Below are positions 16,933-24,491 of a stretch of 31,038 nt of DNA, one piece after another. The position numbers were made by a program, and so were the translations under genes. Every line of letters begins with the position of its first letter. Within the stretch, counting starts at the first letter, position 1. Source of the DNA: an uncultured Spartobacteria bacterium (GTDB taxonomy: Bacteria; Verrucomicrobiota; Verrucomicrobiia; Chthoniobacterales; Terrimicrobiaceae). Location: contig CALCJD010000064.1 of the NCBI GenBank assembly GCA_937960895.1, positions 1 to 31,038 of the forward strand, written 5' to 3'. The notes beneath the pieces were generated by a model that saw only the letters and a list, made by a program, of their open reading frames with translations, was not told the origin of the DNA and searched no databases.

Positions 16933-17216
16933 AAAACCGGAGGGACAGCCTCCGGCCTGTCCCCAATCTTCAAAAGGGGATGGTATGATGACGAAGAGGG
17001 ACGGTCGTCGTCGGAAACTTTCGCCTCCTTACGTCGGCGCCTGCGGGGTCAGGCCACAGCGGCCTGCAAGGTCGCGAGGGGACAGAACATGCTTCCGATC
17101 GCGACCCTCGAGGCCGCCGTTTTTGGATTTTGATCCGGAATTAAACGGAGCCTTTCCTGTCCGTCTTGGCGGCGGTCAGGATTCTCCGGTTGCGTCAGAA
17201 GACGGGGAACTTCGCC
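16933..17216. repeat. Hairpin-rich spacer with nested inverted repeats
   Basis: No convincing gene lies here. Two mutually exclusive stems share bases: CCGGAGG (16937-16943) with CCTCCGG (16949-16955), and GGGACAG (16942-16948) with CTGTCCC (16957-16963). Next come AGGCC (17051-17055) with GGCCT (17061-17065), and GGTCGCGA (17070-17077) with TCGCGACC (17099-17106). The first pair directly follows the dihydrouridine synthase stop and could end transcription, although no T-run follows. The style recalls REP/BIME-type repeats or a small structured RNA. A plus-strand frame at 16985 is open but its residues look like shuffled arginine, proline and glycine. Confidence 0.5.
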
Positions 17217-17393
17217 TCAGTCGATCTGCCAGGGCGGATCCGCCTTTTTCTGGGGCTTTTCCGGACGCTGGTCTCCCGACTTTTCCGGGTGAAGTTCGCG
17301 ACCGGCATGCATCACTGCATAACGGGTCTCTTCCGCATGGTTCTCCGCTTCCGGGTCAATGAAGTTTTTGGGTACTTTGAGTTCCGGTTTCAT
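17217..17393 (-). CDS. Small hydrophilic hypothetical protein
   Basis: The ATG at 17391-17393 gives 58 residues, MKPELKVPKNFIDPEAENHA and onward through EETRYAVMHAGRELHPEKSG to a lysine- and proline-rich end (DPPWQID). The composition (balanced acidic and basic residues, few repeats) looks like a real polypeptide and not an antisense artefact. There is no signal peptide or membrane segment and no family was recognised. A TTG 12 bases upstream is an alternative start. It points away from the fusion gene starting near 17423 to 17507, so the two may share a divergent promoter region. No ribosome site is obvious. Confidence 0.35.
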   Translation of the reverse strand: MKPELKVPKNFIDPEAENHAEETRYAVMHAGRELHPEKSGDQRPEKPQKKADPPWQID

Positions 17394-17422
17394 AGCAGTA
17401 TCCAAGGAAAACTTGGCACAGG

Positions 17423-18535
17423 TTGAAGAAATCGCAACGGGGCAAATTCCTGAAGGCCGGGTCGGGGAGGGGATCGGGTCGGAACCTGCGGGACCTGAGG
17501 GGGCGATTGACAGAGCCCCGTCGCCGTCCTAAACCGGTTTTGTTGTCCCACGCCAGCACGGATTCCCCCACCGCCTATTGCCGGTTTGGCAAGCGATTCC
17601 TTGACGGTTTTTCCTGGCTGGCGCCGCTCACCAACAACCGTGTCGGTGACGCGCTGAACATCGAGTTCGTGCACGAACAGTTGTTTTTCATCGATGGGGA
17701 TCGGGTGCTGGCGGACATCGGCTACAACGAGAAGGGGCGGCGTTTCAGCGAGGCCGAGTTTGGCAAGTCGATCCAGTCCCTGGCCGACCTGGAGCGGGAA
17801 GGATACTGGCTGGTGGGCCGGAGGTATCATCCCGAGGCGGCCCGCCAGGCCCTCGCGGAACAGGAGGACGGATATTATTACTCCTTCTTCAGCAATCAGT
17901 GTCAGGATTGGGCGGACCGTTTGCGCCGGCGGATGGACCGGATTGAAAGGGAGCGGGGACTGGTTCCGTCCGGACCGGTGAACGATCCCGCGGAATCCCT
18001 TTTCTGGAAGGAACGGCCTCCGACGGTTCCCGCGTCGTTGGTTTTTGCCCTGGTGGCCGTTGTCCTGGGGGTCGGATCCTTTCTCGCTCCGGTGGTGGCG
18101 GCCCAGCGCTCGGTGATGGTTCTGGGCCTGTTTTTCATGGCCTCGGGAGTGGCCGATGTCGTGTATGCCTGCCATGGCCGGCTCTGGAGCCAGATTCTGC
18201 ACACGCTCTTTTTTGCCCTGCTCAACCTGGCGGCCGGCATTGCGCTGCTGGTGGACACGGCCGTCGTGGCATTCTGGGCCGGCGGGTTCTTCGGCATTGC
18301 CCTGGCCGTGGATGGTGTGGCGCGCATCGTGGTGGGATTGCGATCCCGGCCGATGAAAAGCTGGCTGTCGTCCGTCGGACTCGGGCTGGCCATGCTGGCC
18401 AGCGCGGTTTTGCTCTTCACCCGAACCGTGGGCGAACGCGACGCCATCTTCGGCTTCATCGTCGGTTTCAATCTGCTCCTCGGCGGTGTCTCCACGATCT
18501 GGTTGCGCTGGACCGCCTCGCGGGACGGGACGTGA
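17423..18535 (+). CDS. Papain-like (permuted NlpC/LRAT-type) domain fused to an HdeD/DUF308 membrane domain
   Basis: No ATG exists before the conserved part. The frame opens at a TTG (17423), and a second TTG at 17507, preceded by GAGGGGG, may be the true start, so the arginine- and glycine-rich first 28 residues are doubtful. Numbered from 17423 there are 370 residues. Residues 40-175 look like a circularly permuted papain-like domain: LLSHASTDSP with H43, then GYWLVGRRYHPEAARQAL, then YYYSFFSNQCQDWADRL with C160 as possible nucleophile. Residues about 202-365 hold six hydrophobic segments in the SHORT-repeat style of HdeD (DUF308) proteins. By family, HdeD is linked to acid resistance and the papain-like domain to peptidase, amidase or acyltransferase chemistry; their fusion suggests a membrane-tethered enzyme. 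Confidence 0.65.
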   Translation: MKKSQRGKFLKAGSGRGSGRNLRDLRGRLTEPRRRPKPVLLSHASTDSPTAYCRFGKRFLDGFSWLAPLTNNRVGDALNIEFVHEQLFFIDGDRVLADIGYNEKGRRFSEAEFGKSIQSLADLEREGYWLVGRRYHPEAARQALAEQEDGYYYSFFSNQCQDWADRLRRRMDRIERERGLVPSGPVNDPAESLFWKERPPTVPASLVFALVAVVLGVGSFLAPVVAAQRSVMVLGLFFMASGVADVVYACHGRLWSQILHTLFFALLNLAAGIALLVDTAVVAFWAGGFFGIALAVDGVARIVVGLRSRPMKSWLSSVGLGLAMLASAVLLFTRTVGERDAIFGFIVGFNLLLGGVSTIWLRWTASRDGT

Positions 18536-18543
18536 TTCCCCGC

Positions 18544-19446
18544 TCAGGAAAACAACCGGGCAAAGGCGTGCTCGGTGATGGCGGCGGCCACGGGATTCCG
18601 GACGAGCCGGTCGGCGCTGATCGCATAAAAATCGCTGCCGCATTCCGGGACGGTGGCGATTTCCTTCAGTCCGTAATGTTTCATTGCGGCTTTGCTAACC
18701 ACGGTGGGAACCGCCGTGAATCCGAGTTTGCCCAGCGAGGCGGCCACCGCCATCAGCGTGGCGTCCTCGAATTCGCCCACCACCTGCGGGCGGATGCCCT
18801 GGTCGGCAAACCAGGTTTCCAGCGCGATGCGTGTTCCCATGTTTTCGGTCGGGAGCAGGGCCGGCGCCCCGTGCAGGGAGCGCGGGAATCCCCGGCGCAG
18901 TTTGGTCGCCAGGGAGGGCACCGCGCAGAAGGTGACACTCGAGCGGCCCAGCCGGCGGTTGAACACCTTCGCCTTGAAACTGGCGGAGGCGGGTTCGTCC
19001 GAAAGGATCAGATCCAGCCGGTGATCCTGCAGGTCGCGGATCAGGGGGCCCAGTTCCGCCTGGCGGCACACCACATGGGTGGGCCGGGAAAAATGAAACG
19101 CCGGCCGCAGCAGCTCAAAGGCGAGCAGCTTGGACAGGGCGTCGGTCATGCCCACGTTGAACCGAAGCGCCCGGCTGCCGGGCCGCTGTCTGACCGCGTT
19201 TACCAGTTCCCGTCCGGTGGAAAAAATCTCGTCCGCGTAGCTGAGCGCGGTCTGGCCGGCCTCGGTCAACACCAGATTGCGCCCGCTGCGCCGGAAGAGT
19301 TTTTCCCCGAGGGACTCCTCGAGGAGCCTGAGCTGGGCGCTGATGGACGGCTGGGAAACGCCGAGTTCCTCCGCCGCCTTGTGTACGCCCCCCTTGCGGG
19401 CCACGACCCAGAAGTACCGCAAATGGTGAAAATTCAGAAATTCCAT
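18544..19446 (-). CDS. LysR-type transcriptional regulator, NhaR-like
   Basis: Starting at the ATG 19444-19446 the protein has 300 residues, the normal length for NhaR; a TTG or GTG nine codons upstream is possible but the conserved MEFLNFHHLRYFWVVARKGG fits the later start. The winged helix-turn-helix (KAAEELGVSQPSISAQLRLLEESLGEKLF) is followed by a linker helix and a periplasmic-binding-protein-like effector domain (DLILSDEPASASFKAK, GTRIALETWFADQGIRPQ). NhaR activates the sodium/proton antiporter gene nhaA in enterobacteria; no antiporter is present here. It is convergent with the fusion gene (8-bp gap) and divergent from a small plus-strand operon, its most likely target by LysR convention. 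Confidence 0.9.
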   Translation of the reverse strand: MEFLNFHHLRYFWVVARKGGVHKAAEELGVSQPSISAQLRLLEESLGEKLFRRSGRNLVLTEAGQTALSYADEIFSTGRELVNAVRQRPGSRALRFNVGMTDALSKLLAFELLRPAFHFSRPTHVVCRQAELGPLIRDLQDHRLDLILSDEPASASFKAKVFNRRLGRSSVTFCAVPSLATKLRRGFPRSLHGAPALLPTENMGTRIALETWFADQGIRPQVVGEFEDATLMAVAASLGKLGFTAVPTVVSKAAMKHYGLKEIATVPECGSDFYAISADRLVRNPVAAAITEHAFARLFS

Positions 19447-19557
19447 AAGGGGATCAAAGATAGGAAAAACCAATCAATAGCATATAAAGATAGTATTAGT
19501 CGAACTTAATATCCCGGCGTATTCTGTGGGCATCGGGACTCTCAATCCTTTGCCGTC
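19447..19557. promoter_or_regulatory. AT-rich divergent promoter region with a LysR-type inverted repeat
   Basis: This 111-bp gap between the regulator and the divergent small gene is far richer in A and T than the flanks. It holds TATTA (19494-19498) and TAATA (19507-19511) as an inverted repeat with an 8-base spacer, containing the T-N11-A geometry of LysR boxes. The neighbouring stretch 19480-19498 (TAGCATATAAAGATAGTAT) could be a -10 region in either direction. The assignment rests on pattern and position only. Confidence 0.4.
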
Positions 19558-19866
19558 ATGCTCGCTCTCGTCTCCTTCACCCACAAACCGCCCGCCTTTC
19601 CGAAGGCGCGTCGGGACCCCCGCTGCCCGGCGGCCCTGCGGGAGGAGATCTGGGACCTTCATTCCGTTCTGGCCCATCCCGCCAGCCGGCCGGGGGAGCG
19701 CCGGCGGGCGAGGGAGCGGTTGTTGCAGATCCTGGAGGAGGGTCGGCGTTCCGCGCTGCCCTCCCTGATCGTGCCGCCGCTGGCCACTCCGCCGCCGACG
19801 GCGTTCGGCTCCGCCGACGGGGAGACGGATTCGGACTGGGGCAGCCCGTTGCCGGCCTTCTGCTGA
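19558..19866 (+). CDS. Small hypothetical protein, divergent from the LysR regulator
   Basis: The ATG at 19558 gives 102 residues. The middle part (AALREEIWDLHSVLAHPASR followed by PGERRRARERLLQILEEGRR) looks like two charged helices, and the C-terminal third is rich in proline and small residues (LIVPPLATPPPTAFGSADG). No signal peptide, membrane segment or family was recognised. It is the first of three plus-strand genes that end at the terminator at 20816. Codon use favours G or C in third positions as in the neighbours, which supports coding. Confidence 0.45.
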   Translation: MLALVSFTHKPPAFPKARRDPRCPAALREEIWDLHSVLAHPASRPGERRRARERLLQILEEGRRSALPSLIVPPLATPPPTAFGSADGETDSDWGSPLPAFC

Positions 19867-19910
19867 GCCGGAGGTCCTTTCAACCCGTCCGGGTCCGCCC
19901 GGAATTTCTC

Positions 19911-20132
19911 ATGATTTTTCTCACGTACACCATGCTCACACCGTCATCCCGGGACTGTTGTCCCCTCCAGGCGATGAAAACGCTGCGACGCCGTCTCGTC
20001 AGCGCGGCGGTCCGGCGTTTTGTGCAATGCGCGCAGCGGGCCCTTCCCCGCGACGGAACCGCCGACGAACTTCTGGCGCGCCGTCTGGTGGCCCGCCTGG
20101 CGCGACTCGAGCGCCGCTTCGAGGATCCCTGA
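19911..20132 (+). CDS. Small arginine-rich hypothetical protein
   Basis: From the ATG at 19911 the protein is 73 residues; a second ATG at 19932 (MLTPSSRDCCPLQ) or a third at 19974 (MKTLRRRLVSAAVRRFVQ) may be the real start. Most of it is predicted to be basic helix (VRRFVQCAQRALPRDG and ELLARRLVARLARLERRF). No family was recognised. It lies 44 bases after the previous small gene and 55 bases before the VOC-fold gene, all in the same direction. A small DNA-, RNA- or protein-binding factor is possible, but nothing in the sequence proves it. Confidence 0.4.
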   Translation: MIFLTYTMLTPSSRDCCPLQAMKTLRRRLVSAAVRRFVQCAQRALPRDGTADELLARRLVARLARLERRFEDP

Positions 20133-20187
20133 TGTCGGCATCCGGTCCGTTTTCCCTTCGTCCGCCTCACCATCAACCAAACACATC

Positions 20188-20781
20188 ATGAACCGCATTT
20201 TCACCCGTCAATCCCAGCCCCGTCGCAGAAATCGCCCCGTTTCCTCCGCGTGGGATCATCCCGGGAAACCCGGAATGGATGTTCCTGCCGGGACCGGCCC
20301 GGAACCGCAGCACCGGGCGGTGAACCTCCGCCTCGGTCATGTGCACCTCAGAGTACGGGATCTTTCCCGGTCCGTGCCCTTTTACGCTTTCCTGCTCGGT
20401 CTGCGTCTGACCGAACAGGTGGGACGCTTCGCATTTCTCGCCTTTGGAGAAGAACACCATTCCATCGCACTGGAAGAGTTGGGGGCCTGGGCCATTCGAC
20501 CGCCGCGACGTGCCCTGTATGTGGGGCATGTGGCCTTTGAGGTGGGCGATGCGGCCTCTTTTGAGGCCATGGGCGAGAGATTGCGGGAACACCAGGTGCC
20601 CTTTATCGGCAGCAACAATGGCACGAACTGGGCGCTGGATTTCCGGGATCCCGACCAGCATCACCTCCAGGTTTTTCTGGACCGGCGTTTTGCGCCGGGC
20701 GGAACCCCCTTTTGGAGGGGCCTTTGGTACGGCCCGCTGTGGGGACGCGATCAAAAAACGGAGGGTCAGGCCCCGGTGTGA
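20188..20781 (+). CDS. VOC-superfamily protein (glyoxalase/extradiol dioxygenase fold)
   Basis: The ATG at 20188 gives 197 residues. The first 45 are basic, proline-rich and probably disordered. The VOC domain covers about 46-165: LRLGHVHLRVRDLSRSVPFY with H51 and H53, FGEEHHSIALEE, YVGHVAFEVGD with H114, and FRDPDQHHLQVFLD closing the domain. These alternating strands and the GHV-x-L / GHVAFEV pair match catechol 2,3-dioxygenase- and glyoxalase-like proteins, which use two domains or a dimer to hold a divalent metal. Here only one domain is present, so a dimer is expected. The final metal-ligand glutamate seen in many members is not obvious (LQVFLD). Substrate unknown; a strong terminator follows. 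Confidence 0.88.
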   Translation: MNRIFTRQSQPRRRNRPVSSAWDHPGKPGMDVPAGTGPEPQHRAVNLRLGHVHLRVRDLSRSVPFYAFLLGLRLTEQVGRFAFLAFGEEHHSIALEELGAWAIRPPRRALYVGHVAFEVGDAASFEAMGERLREHQVPFIGSNNGTNWALDFRDPDQHHLQVFLDRRFAPGGTPFWRGLWYGPLWGRDQKTEGQAPV

Positions 20782-20815
20782 CCCTGATTTGAAACACGCC
20801 GTGGGAATCCGGGGC

Positions 20816-20852
20816 AAAAGCGCATCGGGAGCGCGCCTCCCTGCGCTTTTTT
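20816..20852 (+). terminator. Intrinsic terminator after the VOC-fold gene
   Basis: AAAAGCGCA (20816-20824) pairs with TGCGCTTTT (20842-20850), and the inner GGGAG (20827-20831) pairs with CTCCC (20837-20841), leaving a small loop. The stem is followed by a run of six T (20847-20852). This is the most convincing Rho-independent terminator in the window. Read on the other strand it also gives a stem followed by TTTT, so it may serve the minus-strand cassette that ends at 20894 as well. Confidence 0.85.
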
Positions 20853-20893
20853 CCGGGACAAGCCGGACGTTGTCCCATGCCCTCCCAGGAGGC

Positions 20894-23281
20894 TCAGGGT
20901 TGCAGGTTCCTCAGCGTGCGGGTGCGGAAGGTGGGGGGATTCCCGGGAATGCGTTCGAACAATGTTTCAGTGAGGCATTCCGCGACCGGCCGGATTTTTC
21001 CCTCCCGGCTTTGCACCACACTTTGCGCCAGGGCGTAGATGAGGAAGACATTCGAATGGGTGGTCACATGATCGATGTATCCCGCAAGGCGTTTTTCCCC
21101 GGCTTCCCCGTCGTCGGCCAGTCCCGGGACCTCCAGGATTTCTCCCGCCAGATCGTAAAGGCCGGGTGAGCCCCAGGGGGTGGATTTTTGAAATTCGGCC
21201 ACCGCCGCGGCCGCCGCGTCCGCGCCAAGGGCGGCGTTCCAAGCGGGGATGTTGAGAAAAAGCGCCCTGAGCGGGGCTTTGCGTTGGATGTTCTCAAACG
21301 GCAGAAGGGTTGAGTTGATGTTGATGCGTCCCCCGGAGGTGAGCGGGTGAGGGGCCTCCGGAAAGGGGGCGGCGGCGGGGCGGGGGGCCAGGAAAAGGTC
21401 GAGCAACACCCAGTCCGGAAGGAGTGTCCCGGGAGGAGCCTTTTGCAGGCGGAGGGTGCGCCACGGAATTCCCTTGCCCTGCAAACCGCCGTCCACGCCG
21501 GTGTGGATGACCCCGAGTTCGGAAACGGATTCCACCTGTCCGAGGGGATTTTTGGGCGAGAAAGCCGGTGCCGGCATGGCGAGGCCGGCCGCCGTCAGAT
21601 GACCGTTTTCGTCGGTGTCCTGGCCGGCCCCGGGATCGGCGGGAGCGGCGCCCAGTCCGGAGTTCGCATTCGGTGCGCCAAGGGAATTGCCGGAGTCCCG
21701 GAGTTGCCAGTCGTGCAGGCCTTGATTCACCCGGGGATCGGCGACTTCGAAGGTGCGGATCCGATCCGGCGGGGTTCCGGCCGGATCCACCGGATAGTCG
21801 AGCAGGGTGGGGTTCTTTTTGTCATCGAGTCCCCCGGGGTCCGGGGCATACGTCAGCGGACAAACCTGCAGGCGGTCCTTGTTGACGCCCAGGGAAAGGG
21901 CGATGCGCATGGTCAGCTGGGTCGGGCGCGTGGGATTCACCGCGCTTTCCTTGAGGCTCGCCACCCGGGTGATCACCGCGTATTCGCCGGCCTTCAGGGT
22001 GGCTCCGGTGCTGGATTCCTCCGTTTTGATGAGGGCTTCCGCGAAGGAATTGGTGCCCCAGTCCGGTTGGATGCTCACCCACAGCCCCAGCTTGGTCAGG
22101 TCGATTTCCTCCAGACCGTATTGCGGCGGCAGGTAAAGCTCCACCATGGTCCGTGCTTCGTAGAAGCCGTCCTGCGGACTCTCCGCGACCCAGACCCCGA
22201 TTTCCGTGACGAGCGGCGAGCGGGTCAGTCCGAGAAACTGCTCGGCGGGCGGTGTCACCCGGCTGGGCACCACGACGGGGTTCGCGCTTTCCTTGGACCG
22301 GACGTAATCGATGATGTTGTAGGCCAGTTGGGCGGCACGCTCCGGATGGCCGGCCCAGTATTTTTCCGCGAAACTGTGACCGGGCGCCACGGGCCAGTCG
22401 GTTCGCGTGAGATACCCGGTGATGAGGGCGACCGTCTCCGCCATTTTGGTGGTGTCCAGATACGGATGTCCCGGATGGCGGTCGGCGACTTCCTTTCGGG
22501 TGGTGAGCACAATCCGCGGTTCTCCGAAACAGTTGTATGCGGGGGTGTGGTTATAGGGGGTGAGGGAAAACGCCGCCTGCTGCAGGGGAACCTGAAGTCC
22601 CGGAGCCTCCCGGACGGCTTCGGCGACGGTGACAAACCAACCTTTTTGACGCCCGCTTGCCAAGGCGGCGATGTCCTCCTGGGAGACGCCGGCGAGGCCG
22701 GAGAGTTCCACCTGACTGGGGGAGTGGGGCGGCGCGGTGTTTCCGACGCGACCGCGTGCGGTGTTGATGTTCAGGCGCGCGGAGGCGTCGTCCACCCACC
22801 AAGCGTAGCGGCCGATCAAGGGATTTTCCGGATCATACGCCGGCGCGGGTCCGGACTCGGTGTCGCCGTTTTTTCGCACATAAACCCAGGTCAGCGCCAT
22901 GGACGGGCCGTCGGGGGCGATCGGATGGTTTTCCAGGCCGCCCGGGGCGCGGTTGAGGTCCACGGGATCCCCGTTCTCCGCTTTGGTAAAGAGGGGAACG
23001 GACTGCAGGGCCCCATGGTCGTCCCGGAGATGGAGGGCGCCGGGCTGCGTGAGGAAACGGGCCGTGCCGGATCGGATGAGACCGGTGATCCGGGCCTTTG
23101 CCGTTTCGGTGGCCTCGACGGCCAGCCAGCGGGCCTGATTCGCCCGCAGATAGGATTCGGCGCTGTTGCGCTCGACACGGGCGCTGAAAAAGAGTCCGGT
23201 CAGCAAGACCGTCAGCAACACGAGGAGGCCGAGGGTCAAAAGCAGGGCGGAACCCCGGGGTTTCGGAAGGGGAGCCTTCAT
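20894..23281 (-). CDS. Verru_Chthon cassette protein A (large GspK-like pseudopilus-type protein)
   Basis: A 795-residue protein with a short basic N-terminus (MKAPLPKPRGSALLLTLGLL) and one membrane helix, like a minor pseudopilin that lacks the usual F and E of the prepilin motif, as GspK does. The rest is a long secreted body with GspK-like features: WWVDDASARLNINTA near 160-175, LSGLAGVSQEDIAALASG, and GGRININSTLLPFENI near the C-terminus. Size, position and neighbours fit the A component of the 'Verru_Chthon cassette', a four-gene set known from Verrucomicrobium and Chthoniobacter whose function is not described. It is the last gene of the D-B-C-A run on this strand, overlapping C by 4 bp. 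A role at the tip of a pseudopilus-like fibre is inferred from GspK. Confidence 0.85.
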   Translation of the reverse strand: MKAPLPKPRGSALLLTLGLLVLLTVLLTGLFFSARVERNSAESYLRANQARWLAVEATETAKARITGLIRSGTARFLTQPGALHLRDDHGALQSVPLFTKAENGDPVDLNRAPGGLENHPIAPDGPSMALTWVYVRKNGDTESGPAPAYDPENPLIGRYAWWVDDASARLNINTARGRVGNTAPPHSPSQVELSGLAGVSQEDIAALASGRQKGWFVTVAEAVREAPGLQVPLQQAAFSLTPYNHTPAYNCFGEPRIVLTTRKEVADRHPGHPYLDTTKMAETVALITGYLTRTDWPVAPGHSFAEKYWAGHPERAAQLAYNIIDYVRSKESANPVVVPSRVTPPAEQFLGLTRSPLVTEIGVWVAESPQDGFYEARTMVELYLPPQYGLEEIDLTKLGLWVSIQPDWGTNSFAEALIKTEESSTGATLKAGEYAVITRVASLKESAVNPTRPTQLTMRIALSLGVNKDRLQVCPLTYAPDPGGLDDKKNPTLLDYPVDPAGTPPDRIRTFEVADPRVNQGLHDWQLRDSGNSLGAPNANSGLGAAPADPGAGQDTDENGHLTAAGLAMPAPAFSPKNPLGQVESVSELGVIHTGVDGGLQGKGIPWRTLRLQKAPPGTLLPDWVLLDLFLAPRPAAAPFPEAPHPLTSGGRININSTLLPFENIQRKAPLRALFLNIPAWNAALGADAAAAAVAEFQKSTPWGSPGLYDLAGEILEVPGLADDGEAGEKRLAGYIDHVTTHSNVFLIYALAQSVVQSREGKIRPVAECLTETLFERIPGNPPTFRTRTLRNLQP

Positions 23282-24063
23282 TGGACGGCGGGCAACCAGA
23301 AGCTGCTTTCGTAAACGCGGGTGCCCGCCCGCAGCGCAGCTGGCAGCAGGGCCTGCAGTTCGCGGGCCCCGGCGGCGTTTTTGTATAGCGAAGTGATTTC
23401 ATCCGCGGAGGAAAGTCTTTGCAAAGTGCGGGACTCGATGCCGAGAAGCGAGACGGAGACGAGCACGGGCAGGTTTTGCTCCGCCCGCGAGTCAAAGTCG
23501 GGGACCGCTTCCAGCGTGCCCGAGGCGGTTTTTCTCCAGCAGGTGACATACAGCGCCGCCACGTTTTCCGACAGGGGCCACTGCAGGGCGTCGATCCGGT
23601 CGGCGTTCACCCAGTTTTCCGGATCCTCGTGCACGGTGAAAAGGCCGGTGTCCGACGCCGGGGCATAAAAACGATAAAGGTCCGCGCGGATCCGTCCGTC
23701 ATTGGTTTTCCAGCGGACAAAATAGCCGACGGCGGCGGTGCCGTCGGCGCCCGCGCGGTGCCAGAAAAGCGCGTCGGGGTTGCGGCACGGGGCGGGGATC
23801 CCCGCGCCGTTCAGAATCATCTGCAGGCTTGAAGTATTTGTGCGGTCCAGAGGCAGGACCGCCGCCTCCAGATCACGCTGGATCAATCCCAGGGCCGCGC
23901 GGGCACCCTGGCGCGTGAGGGTCTGCGTTTCACTTTGCAGGGTGAGGGTGTTGACGTGATCGGTGACGGAAAGAAGCATCAACGCAAGCAGCAGAAAAAT
24001 CGCCGCGGCGATGAGCAGTTCGATCAGCGTGAATCCGGAAACGACGGAAGAACGGGCTTTCAT
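23278..24063 (-). CDS. Verru_Chthon cassette protein C (prepilin-type N-terminal motif)
   Basis: The ATG at 24061-24063 gives 261 residues starting MKARSSVVSGFTLIELLIAA, a perfect type IV prepilin / type II pseudopilin leader cleaved between G and F, with the conserved glutamate five residues after the cut. The remaining body (QGARAALGLIQRDLEAAVLP, FVRWKTNDGRIRADLYRFYAP) resembles GspJ-like minor pseudopilins, as expected for cassette protein C. The frame extends upstream but that part overlaps protein B and is not used. Overlaps of 4 bp on both sides show tight co-translation. The peptidase that would process it (PilD/GspO) is not in this window. Confidence 0.85.
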   Translation of the reverse strand: MKARSSVVSGFTLIELLIAAAIFLLLALMLLSVTDHVNTLTLQSETQTLTRQGARAALGLIQRDLEAAVLPLDRTNTSSLQMILNGAGIPAPCRNPDALFWHRAGADGTAAVGYFVRWKTNDGRIRADLYRFYAPASDTGLFTVHEDPENWVNADRIDALQWPLSENVAALYVTCWRKTASGTLEAVPDFDSRAEQNLPVLVSVSLLGIESRTLQRLSSADEITSLYKNAAGARELQALLPAALRAGTRVYESSFWLPAVQ

Positions 24064-24491
24064 GGGTCCGGATTGCTCTGGGTGACGGGCTGGGACAGCG
24101 TGCGCGGAGAACGGGCGTGCAGCGGCCACGTCCAGTCGAGACGGAATTTCCGGGCCGTACCGGGCGCATCCCATTCGGCCGGCGGGGCAAGCGGCGTGAT
24201 CGTGCACTGAAAATGGGCCGTCTCCGGGGAGGAAACCGCATGCCCGTCGAAGTCAAAATAACGCACCGCGGGAGGCTGTTCGGCAAATGGCAGACTGCGA
24301 ATTTCGCCGGCAACCCGGTTGCCCAGATGGGCCGCCACCGAGCATTCGTGGGCCTCGCGTCCCGCATGGAGCGCCGTCACGAGCAGTCCCAGCATGGCCA
24401 CGAAGGCAAAAACAAACAGTCCCATGGCCAGAACTATCTCGACCAGCGAGAAGGCGGACGAATCACGGTCGCACGACGCGGGTCTGGCCAT
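24060..24491 (-). CDS. Verru_Chthon cassette protein B (prepilin-type N-terminal motif)
   Basis: The ATG at 24489-24491 gives 143 residues. The leader MARPASCDRDSSAFSLVEIV has alanine in place of the usual glycine before the cut and the conserved F and E after it. One hydrophobic helix is followed by a small body (HLGNRVAGEIRSLPFAEQPP) typical of GspI-like minor pseudopilins and of cassette protein B. It overlaps the end of protein D by 29 bp and the start of C by 4 bp. Expected location: inner membrane, then a pseudopilus-like assembly. Confidence 0.82.
   Translation of the reverse strand: MARPASCDRDSSAFSLVEIVLAMGLFVFAFVAMLGLLVTALHAGREAHECSVAAHLGNRVAGEIRSLPFAEQPPAVRYFDFDGHAVSSPETAHFQCTITPLAPPAEWDAPGTARKFRLDWTWPLHARSPRTLSQPVTQSNPDP

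Noticed and set aside
16985..17362. Possible transposase fragment in the plus frame after the hairpins
   Set aside because: The translation has no transposase motif (no HUH or tyrosine signature) and is arginine/proline-rich noise; only the repeat structure is reported.
21347..23314. Plus-strand open frame of 655 codons opposite cassette protein A
   Set aside because: No signal peptide or domain; the minus strand has the GspK-like protein with overlapping neighbours.
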